A stretch of 64,000 bases of DNA from positions 565,375,469 to 565,439,468 of the forward strand of contig CM046876.1 in assembly GCA_025667525.1 (NCBI GenBank), given 5' to 3'. Below the pieces are notes generated by a model. The model was not told where the DNA came from and did not search any database. It saw nothing but the letters and a program-made list of their open reading frames with translations. Positions 55,854 to 64,000 of this stretch are shown here, one piece after another. This DNA comes from Glebionis coronaria. Taxonomy: Eukaryota > Streptophyta > Magnoliopsida > Asterales > Asteraceae. Both the position numbers and the translations under genes were made by a program. The stretch's first letter is position 1. The number at the start of each line of letters is the position of its first letter.

Positions 55854-58800
55854 ACATATCCCCACCCACCGGATCTACTACTTCACACCCACCGCCATTT
55901 TTAACCTATCATATAATCCCACCGGTCACACACTTTCTAAACTTAAACAAAATCCGTCACTTTCATCTTCTTGATAAACCGGATCTTTACTATCATATAC
56001 CACCCACATCATCTCAAATCCCACATAAAAATTCATCCCACGAACAAAAACAACTATCACCAATCATCACCAAAAAACTCGAAGAACAACAAGATCGCCA
56101 TCCCAAAAATCCAAATTAAACTCATCAAAATTAAATCGAAAACAAAGTGCATGTTTGTTTCCTGTGGCCACGGAAATGATTTTCTTTTAATTGAAGAATC
56201 GATTGCAATTTTGAAGTAGGTTCCGTAATATTTTCATGATTTATTGGGTCTTCGATGCGAAAATCTTCTGTTGGAGTTGTGTTATTGACGGTGAATCAAA
56301 ACAAAGTGAGATTGGGAAAATGTATATGAAGATGCGTTGGGATGGTGTTCTGAACCAGCTTAAAAGAAAATCTGAAAAAAGGGGGTTTTGATTTTCAGAT
56401 TAAAAGCTGAACGAGGAGGTGGGTGTGATTAAAGATTTTATGTCTTTCGACGTTAAAGAGATGGAGAACTAGGTGACTGGTCGTGAATAAAAAGAAAGTG
56501 TGTTGATAAATTGACGGGTAAAAGTGCGTATGAAGATCGAGTAAAGCGGCATTGAGTGTGACTAATCAAGATGTTAAAGTTCATCTTGGTTAGGTTGATA
56601 AATTTCAGTCAAAGACTGATATGGGGGCTTGGGTATACTTCGAAAAGCTGATAAGATGTAGCGGAAGGAATGTCTTCAGCAAATGCTAATGAACAAAGTG
56701 GTTATTAAGGGCGCTGTTTGTATCAAGCTTCAAAGAAGCTGAGGTAATTGTGGTTGCGGCTAGGAAATACCCAATTCCGTGATAGTTGAGGCTGGTAAAG
56801 TAATGAATCGCAGCTGAACTACGAGTCAGCTAAAGCTGCTGGACCCATAAAAGCTATTTTACAGCTAATTAAATGCGAAGGTGGGATTGAAAAAAAAGGG
56901 TGTTTCGTGAATGTGATAATCAGGGAACAGCTTGTTAGGATGATTGATAATCGTCCAACTGATAAAAATATCAGTGAACAAAGTTATTTAGATTGTGACT
57001 TTTATTTTGGATAAACTTGGGTGATAGAATCAGTGGTTCAAGTGTTGATAAAAGAGGGTACCAAGTCTGAGACACCAGGTCAGCGACCCCAAAAGTAGTA
57101 TACCTTGACTGCTGGACTTATGCCAGCTAACCCCCATCGCTGGCGAACCCCCAGTCGAATGAACTCAGCGGTCGCTGTTATAACCCCTCATCCCCATCAT
57201 TAGCCCATTGATAAGTCTGAACCCCCAGAGGTCACTGAACCCAGAGGTCACTGAACCCAGAGGTCGCTGAACCCACAGGTTTCTGAATCCCCAGACCTGT
57301 GACCCATGTCGCTGAACCCCCAAGAAGCTGAACCTTCTCTGTCCTTTCTCTGTCCTTATCTGGACCCCTGTCATTAACCTTTCTCTGACTGGACCCCTGT
57401 CACTTATCAAAGTCTCTGAACCTCCAGAGAACCTCAGGTCCCTTTTATCAGCAGTGAACCCCAGCCAGATGAACAGTCAACCAGCGAACCTTTTATCAAC
57501 AGTGGTTCAAAACCTTTCTCCTCTTTGAACCCTGTCACTCTCCGTTGTGACCCACCAGCAGACTGACCATCCAGCTGAAAGATCAGAGGTCGCTGTGAAC
57601 CCCTGTCACTGGACCTTCTCTGAACCCGGTCACACACGCAACAGCGAACCTGATCACATCTGACCCCTGTGAACCTGTCACTGTCTGGAACATTTATTCA
57701 CAGGCGAACTAGGTACATGAACGCTGTCCCTAAACCCCCAGCTATCCCTGAACCCCCAGCTGAACTTCCAACAGTTGTTGAACCCCAATCGCTGTTAACA
57801 TTTTTATGGTCAAAATCAGTAGTGTTTGTTCATAAAATCTGCATAACAGTAGCAGTTTCTAGTATGTTGAGAGGAGAAAACACCTAATGTTAATTTAATA
57901 TCCACCTTATCCTTACCCACACCAAACCCACGTGTCTTCCACTTTCCTTGTACCACTACCGACACAATTTAAAATCCAAAACCACCTACCACCGTCATTT
58001 ACAACAATACAAACAACAGATCCAAATCTCTCCTACAAAATCATCCACACCGATTCTAAGACCTGCTCTTTCATAAGTAAACAATTTCCTTATCACAACA
58101 AAATCCATATCTAAACCCACGAATTAAACTATTCGAAGATAACAAAATAAAACTAAATCAATTTGAAAAACAGAATCACTATGATGTGATGGATATCATC
58201 CCTTGGCCACAGGATGAAGTTAAAAGAAGATTGATTTGTTTGCTTGGGTCGTTCGGTTTATGATTACGAGTCTTATCGATTCGATGGATTGGTTGTGCAG
58301 TTGATTTGTTGTGAGTTCAATCAAATGAGATTGGATATATGTGTTAATTATTCGGGTTATGAAGGCAAGGACTAGAACAAGCGGATTCTTGTTGTCGGTG
58401 TTGTGTTTATCATCTAAAGAAGATGACTGACGGGTGTTATACAGGAATATGATAAGGGTTGGGATTAGATTGATGTTGCTGAAGCTAACTAGCAATGGTT
58501 ATGGTTGTTATTGATGGCTAACCGTTTGTTAGATGATTCGGGTAATTGATGTTGGGATGTCGAGTTGATTTGCATCAGTTGAAAAGAAAACTCAAGAAAA
58601 TGAGTTTAGGCAATGATGTAACAAGGAAGGAGTGTTTGTCTATAGAAGTTGTTAAAAGGAACGGTTGTATAAAAAAAAGGGTGTTGAAAAGAAGCTGATA
58701 AAATTATCAGGGGTGATTTGTGTAAGAGTTCACCAAGTCAGCTACAGTCATGTCAAAGACAAACATAGTTGGACCACATCAGTTGCTGATCTTTATAAAC

Positions 58801-61269
58801 CCCTGAAGTGTACCAGCATCGATGGACAAATGAACCCTTGACCTATGTTGGTGAACCCCCTGGTCGCTGAACCCCAGGGTCGATGAACCCTCAGCTGAAC
58901 CCCAGGTCGCTGAACCCCCAGGGCAGCTGAACCTCAAGGTCGCTGAACCCCCAGCTCCCTGATCCCCCAGCTCCCTGAACCTTTACCAGCGAACCCGCTG
59001 AAGATGTGAACCTGCACTAAACCCTTGTCACCATATGTCCTCTGAACCTCAGGTCGCTGAACTCCCCAGGTCTTTGATAAATGATTTCATCAGCTTAAAA
59101 GAAAAAATGAAAACACAGCTGAATTTACACCCACAACTGATCTAAACCCGTTGAGTCAACCCGATAGCCACTGACCCCCACAACCGCTGACCCAAAGTGG
59201 GCGACTCAATGCCACTGAATGTGGGCACTTGTCCGAACCTGATAAACTTCATCAAATGACTGATATTGGTGAAAAGAATGATAGGTTTGTTCATCAGATC
59301 TGATGAAGTGGATACAATTTGTGGATATGGTTGTGATGATAAAAAGAAGGATGGTGCAACTAATGTTCAGCGGCTGTAAAGTGTTCAACCGACTTTCAAT
59401 CAAAGTACAACAACTGATGATGTTTCGGGTATGATCCACTGTAGAAAGGTGATGAAAGCAGCTGATTGTGATTAGTTTGAGTTGAAGTGGCTGGTAAAAA
59501 GTTACTTGGAGGACGAAACCACAGGCGTTTCCACTGGATCACATGTGTTTTACAAGACCACAGGGAAGTACTTGGAAGATATGAAAATATTAGCGATACA
59601 CTTATTACCGAGAGTAGGATAGCTGAGTCATTGAAAACAAAGAAGGCCAGCCGAGTTTGGTGTTTATTGAGAGTAGCACATGATTGTGTCTTGGTTTTGT
59701 TCATCTCTGAACTCCTAAGGTCAGCTACTATCGTCAGCTACCAGCAACAGCTGTGCTAAGCGGCTGAACAGGGTTTATGTTCAACAACGACATCACAGGT
59801 TTTGTATACCTCTGACGTCTCTGAAATCATCAGAGGGTCTGTGAATTCACTTAGTTGAACATGACTCAACAGGGTGATGCTAACAGGTTGTGAAACCGAT
59901 CAAACAACACAGGTTGTTGTTCCATAGAGAGTCTGTCAAACATCAGGCATTTGAAAAGGTTTGATACAGGCGTTTAATACACGTTTGACAGGTTCTAAAA
60001 ACACGTTAGCATTGAGGATTGGCGAACCCCTGTCTCTAAACCCACAGCCATTGTACCCCCAACCGAGATGTCTCTGAATCCCCAGAGTTCGCTGAAGATA
60101 ACTCTTCTTCAGGTTAAAAGCTGTAGCTGAGACGTCCAAACTTACAAAGTTTAAGGTATCTGATGATGAATACTCCAGATACTTGGTTTGTTGGTGAATT
60201 TTTTATCCAAACTCAAATGAGTTGAGGCGCGTTGTACGCCTTTTGGTTGATGTGATAGGAGGTTAATCGGAGTCAAAAGATGCTGTTAAAGCTGCATATT
60301 TTGAGGGGGAGAGAAACACGGACATCTACACATCGCTGTGATATAGATGTCGCAGTGACATACACGCAGCTGTGATCTATATGCAACAGTGATATACCTA
60401 CCTGTATCCATTCAACCCCACAAACACCTTCACAAAACCAAAACCAAAACAAAAACAAAAACAAAAAAAAAATTTCTTCATTCATCCCTATCTTCTTTCT
60501 AAACTCTACAATCTCTCAACTCCTCCAACCTAGTCAGCTGACCTTTTTATCAGCTAAAGTCAACAGAGGCAGCTGAACCCTCAGCCAAACAGCCACAGCT
60601 AGATAAAGATGATATCTTCAGAGCCTTCACATGCTGAAGGACTTGGTCACTCAGGAAATTTTTTTTCTCACACCAAGATAAAGATAGAAGATAATTACTG
60701 TAATCAAAGTCCATCAATGAATCATGTCATCTTCACATAGCCTGAAGCCTCATTCAGGACTTGGTCAATCAGGTACATGTCATTACCTCAAACCAAGGCA
60801 AAGAAAGAAGACGACATTTGGGCTATTTGTATACCTCCAGCAGTCCCATACAACCATCATAACCTCTTCTCTTTCCCACCACTAGAGGTTAGTACTTGGT
60901 TAGTACTTTACACCCAAGAGGCTGCACCCACCAGAGGTCCTCATCACATCAGATGTGTAACCATCAGAGGTGTAACCATCAGAGGTCGCACCCATCATCA
61001 TCAGATGTCACCTCCAGAGCTCACACCATCAGAGTTCGCCATCAAAGCTTACACCATCAGACGTGTAACAAGAGACCTCTGGACCTCAGGTACCCATATG
61101 TTGCTTAAAATATTTCAAAGACTTATTTTTCATACTTAAACTTTTTATCAAAAAGAGATTTCAAAGGTTAAGTGATTTTAAAAGTTAAAAGTCAGAAGTT
61201 TTTACAACATTAAAAGCTTAAGTTTTACACAACAGCTTTTAAGTTTTAAATTTAAAGCCAATCCGAGTA
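55854..61269 (+). other. C4 interior, non-coding, rich in CTGAACCCC repeats
   Basis: No gag or pol motif in any frame. (G/A)GGTC(G/A)CTGAACCCC-type words form runs at 57200-57640 (16-18 bp apart near 57220-57290), 58850-59060 and 60030-60100. A related CATCAGAGGT(G/C) family runs through 60935-61075. A PPT-like TTTTGAGGGGGAGAGA lies at 60298. Three or four diverged modules seem to start with CAGTAGCAG/PPT-like text. Pyrimidine- and A-rich leader-like tracts (55900-56160, 57900-58130) occur. Confidence 0.65.
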
Positions 61270-61777
61270 AAGTCGGAACAGATAGGAAGAATCTCCTTGC
61301 CTTAAGGCTAAAGTATCACAGATCCTTGAACGGGATAGCCAAAGGCTGAAAGTTCACCAAGTGTCGGTTTCACCACCACACCAACAAATGGTCATCAATT
61401 CACCATGTCTAACCAACAAGAAAGAATTGGCTATTCCGGAGTTAAACGGCTAACCGGTAAAGAATCATCAAATCCGTTGATGGCTGATAGTTTGCCAAAA
61501 ACTATAGAACCAACTAAGTTGGTTAAGTCTCTGGATTTCCACTAGAGGCCACACAAGCGTATTCAAACACCCTCAAAATCTAAGGTTCAAACCTTAGTAT
61601 CGAAGCAATTCGATCAAGGGATTCAATCCCTGAAATGGTGAATAATAGGAGTGTGAAATGGTTTCAAAAATCACTTCTTGGGAAGCATTTTTTGAGGGGG
61701 GGAGAGTCACACTCCCTGATGAATACACACTCCCTGATGATTGTACCTCATAGATATCCTCACCATACCATACAACA
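61270..61777 (+). repeat. C4 segment B2 (508 bp) with a chain of hairpins
   Basis: Near-identical to B1, same length. All listed hairpins are retained except AGGGT/ACCCT, which becomes AGCGT/ACCCT. The segment lies ~600 bp before the 3' LTR, the same relative place as the related units of C1 (26415-26910). Confidence 0.85.
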
Positions 61778-62367
61778 CAACCACCCCATTACTACCATAC
61801 AACCTCTCAAACCACACCAAACAACAAAAGCAATCACATACCAAAAAAATCAAAATTTTATCCAGGAGCATCACTAAAAAAAATCCATCACATTCCTTAA
61901 ATAGGTATCGACAGGTATCTGATGAATGTTTGAAGAAAGTAATGATGAAGCTGGTATTGGAAGTGTGCTTGAACAGGTTAGAGGTTTTATTGAATGAAAG
62001 AAGTTGGTTTAGGGTAAAAGAGTTGTGCATAGCTGATGTTAACATCAGATGTAGTGAACTAGTGTTTTGGGATTCGATGGTATACTTGGGTACTTAGTAG
62101 TTTGGAGTAAAGTTCATGCCGTGTCTGATCACCACTGTTTGAAGCAAGTCTCTGAAACACCAAGATATTCTGAGTAGCTGAAGATGTTCATCAAAGATGA
62201 CACAGTCATGAAGATGAAGATCTGGTCTGAACACATGTTACATTTTTTCAATAACAAAGGATCAGAAGATTGTTATATTTAATATGTCACCTTGTTGTAT
62301 TTTAGTATGTAAGAAGAAGCCTTTATGCTCACTTACTGCTATTTAACTTAGGCTACTTCTCTATCCA
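61778..62367 (+). other. C4 3' untranslated segment
   Basis: AT-rich, non-coding; a CCAC/AACC-rich start and GATGAAGATGAAGATC-type text precede the polypurine tract. Nothing else recognised. Confidence 0.5.
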
Positions 62368-62379
62368 AATAGGGGAGAT
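62368..62379 (+). other. C4 polypurine tract
   Basis: AATAGGGGAGAT, directly before the 3' LTR. Confidence 0.85.
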
Positions 62380-63154
62380 TGTTGGGCCAATTTAGTGTCT
62401 GATTTGTCCCTTGCACAGGATTTGGATGTAAAGTATCCTAAGTAGTGTTAGTCACTGAACTTACGTATGTTATAAGTTCAGTGTGTCATTCTTTAGAGTT
62501 CTTTAGAGTCTACGAGTTAGACTCGTCATTAGCTGAGGCGGATTTCAGTAAGTGATGCAAAGAATCAAGGATAATGGAGTTAGTAAGTGATGACATAACA
62601 GCTTACTAACTCCTCGAGACTATTACTCAATCAAAGACCTGAAGAACGTAGAAGACATAAAGAATGTCTGAAGTATTAGTGGGAACATGTCTTATTAGCA
62701 ATGAAGACAAAGGTTCAAGAGGAAGGCTTACTTTGTCAACGGTGCAAAAGATGAAGACAACAAAGTGCAAGGTGGTTACTTGTACTTTAGTAAAGCTTCT
62801 CAAGGAAGCTTCACACTCCCACTATATATATGTGGTCTTTGTAATAGAATAGTCAATGATTCCCACCCACAGAAACACACATGTAATACTTTAGTGGTTT
62901 AGGGTTTCATCCTCCCATTTTTGCATAAGCTTAGCTAGCTATGAACATGGGAGTTTAGTTTGTCATTCATCGCCCGGTTGTTACTCCGCAAACAACCGGG
63001 CAAGTCATGTATATTTGTTGATTCATTATTAATAAGATATACATACGATGAAAAGTACAAGCTTTGTTATTAGTTAGTCAATTGGTTTATTTGTGCAAAT
63101 GTTCTTCATAGTTTCTTATTGATTCGATATTTGCACAAGTTTCGTGGACCAACA
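62380..63154 (+). repeat. C4 3' LTR (775 bp)
   Basis: Begins TGTTGGGCCAA and ends GGACCAACA. An 11-bp inverted repeat CACTGAACTTA/TAAGTTCAGTG is at 62453-62483. A TATATATA box lies at 62823 and GCCCGGTTGTT...AACAACCGGGC near 62972-63001 is another strong hairpin. The CATAA duplication follows. Confidence 0.92.
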
Positions 63155-64000
63155 CATAAAAACATGCGGCATATTCATATTCGTTAAATGTTTCCGTCTT
63201 TATCTGATTTGAAATTCTCTCCGTAGATTATGCGTTGACCTTACTCTTTAATTGGTAGTTATGTCCCCAGATATCCTTGAATCTGTGAAGGATTATGAGT
63301 TATTATTAGTCTTTTGAGAAGTTCACATCTTATCAGCGATAATGAAACTGGAAAGCTGGTAGTGCCAGTAGAATGGATTGATTGATTATGACATGACAAC
63401 ATTGTCTTAATTGATGGGAACTCGAGTAGAATTCCCTTAAAAGATAATATGTTGATTATCAAAAGTGATCTAAATAATTCCCGATAGGTGACTGTATCCT
63501 GAATTTAGACTTGAAATCATACCATGAATGGTTGTGAACTAGTTATAGATCATGTAATTTAGAAAGAACTTAAAAGTGAATGTATTAAAAGATGTTTTTA
63601 TTATCTGAAACTTTAGGAGGTATTTGCTGGTGAATTACCTATATTTTCGCCATTAAGGCAAGTTGAATTTTGTATTGATTATATTCTCGGTGCTGCACCC
63701 GTGGCGTGTGCACTGTACTTCAGCACCATTTGAGTTAAAAGAATTACCGTACAACTGAGAGAGTTGTCGGAGAAAGCTTTTATTCTACCGAGATCGTCAT
63801 CATGAAGAGCTATGGTGTTATCATTCCTTATATTTGTTGATTACCGTGAACTAGGTAAATTGATGATCAAAATCTATATCCACTACCCAAGATGATAGAT
63901 TTGTTCGATCATTTACAAGGTTCTAGTGTATATTCAGAGATTGATCCACGGCATGGTTATCATCAACTTCGCATCCGCGAAGAAGATTATCTATTCCAAT
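63155..64000 (+). pseudogene. pol: G2 pol fragment: protease-RT junction and start of reverse transcriptase
   Basis: After ~450 bp of unreadable sequence the + strand shows a run of gypsy pol landmarks in shifting frames. These are a VFAGELPIFSPLRQVEF-like pre-RT segment near 63617, QLRELSEKAFI near 63750, VDYRELGKL near 63840, and [14 protein letters not shown]...[12 protein letters not shown] near 63907-63992. These are the first RT blocks of Ty3/gypsy. The catalytic YVDD box is beyond the window. Many indels and stops interrupt it. It continues G2 on the far side of C4, with the same + orientation as the G2 LTR. Confidence 0.8.

Larger units (their letters stand above)
54102..63154 (+). 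mobile_element. C4: non-coding LTR element with inverted terminal LTRs
   Basis: The target duplication CATAA is perfect at 54097-54101 and 63155-63159. The right end is a full + strand 3' LTR (62380-63154) preceded by a polypurine tract. A PBS lies at 55536. But the left end is not a 5' LTR: it is the same LTR in reverse orientation, lacking its first ~90 bp, followed by displaced internal segments A1 and B1. Both outer ends are therefore U5 ends. The interior carries no gag or pol. Several GGGGGAGA tracts resembling PPTs occur (54834, 55450, 55660, 60303, 61695), and multiple PPTs are a known Sirevirus trait. A rearranged cDNA integrated by a helper element is the simplest reading. Confidence 0.85.

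Noticed and set aside
57165..57640. Minus-strand ORFs in C4 with repeated RGS/GFR-type residues
   Set aside because: Produced by the CTGAACCCC repeat array in reverse; low complexity without a start context.
54404..62852. Matching 62-codon ORFs at both ends of C4
   Set aside because: They are the same LTR stretch read in its two inverted copies. LTR sequence, not genes.

Overview
The window is plant nuclear DNA made almost entirely of nested, decayed LTR retrotransposons. No intact host gene is recognisable. The AT-rich non-coding DNA, the Sirevirus-type copia elements with a large extra ORF 3' of pol, and the gypsy-type transposase-like ORF all suggest an angiosperm. The style of these ORFs recalls Asteraceae repeats, but that family assignment is inference from memory.

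Left end (1-7547): non-coding DNA resembling the 3' interior of a large gypsy element, then two ~1.95 kb direct repeats (3031-4977 and 5566-7547). Each repeat carries a TATA box and an antisense tRNA-like segment. The first is followed by a PBS-like sequence, so they look like LTRs of an internally collapsed element.

First nest (7548-35019): a Sirevirus-like copia element on the + strand (C1, lacking its 5' half) carries pol, an extra 3' ORF and its 3' LTR. A full-length minus-strand element (C2, 12414-24267, LTRs of 517 and 516 bp, TSD CCTMA) interrupts that 3' ORF. C1 in turn lies in the gag-PR-pol region of a minus-strand gypsy element (G1) with a 2.5 kb LTR. G1 lies in a minus-strand gypsy-type transposase-like (PF04195-like) ORF, which sits antisense to a probable Tat-type LTR at 34440-35019.

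Middle (35020-38483): intergenic DNA with a three-armed foldback repeat and a 401-bp hAT-like non-autonomous element with a perfect 8-bp target duplication.

Second nest (38484-64000): an LTR plus PBS (D) was hit exactly in its PBS by a minus-strand Sirevirus-like element (C3: 3' LTR, 3' ORF, pol, gag). C3 gag was hit by a + strand gypsy element (G2: 3.4 kb LTR, PBS, decayed interior, RT at the window end). G2 was hit by a non-coding element (C4, 54102-63154, TSD CATAA) whose two terminal LTR copies are inverted relative to each other.

All coding regions are broken by frameshifts and by stops mostly explicable as C-to-T changes. The most unusual signals are: (1) a short motif, GTCARCG, repeated dozens of times through LTR, UTR and coding parts of C2 with 21/15-bp spacing; (2) a chain of about a dozen small perfect hairpins in C4, related to tandem units in C1 whose stems covary; (3) three covarying hairpins in the G1 leader; (4) a frame-preserving GT-AG intron inside G1 gag; (5) the U5-to-U5 palindromic structure of C4.
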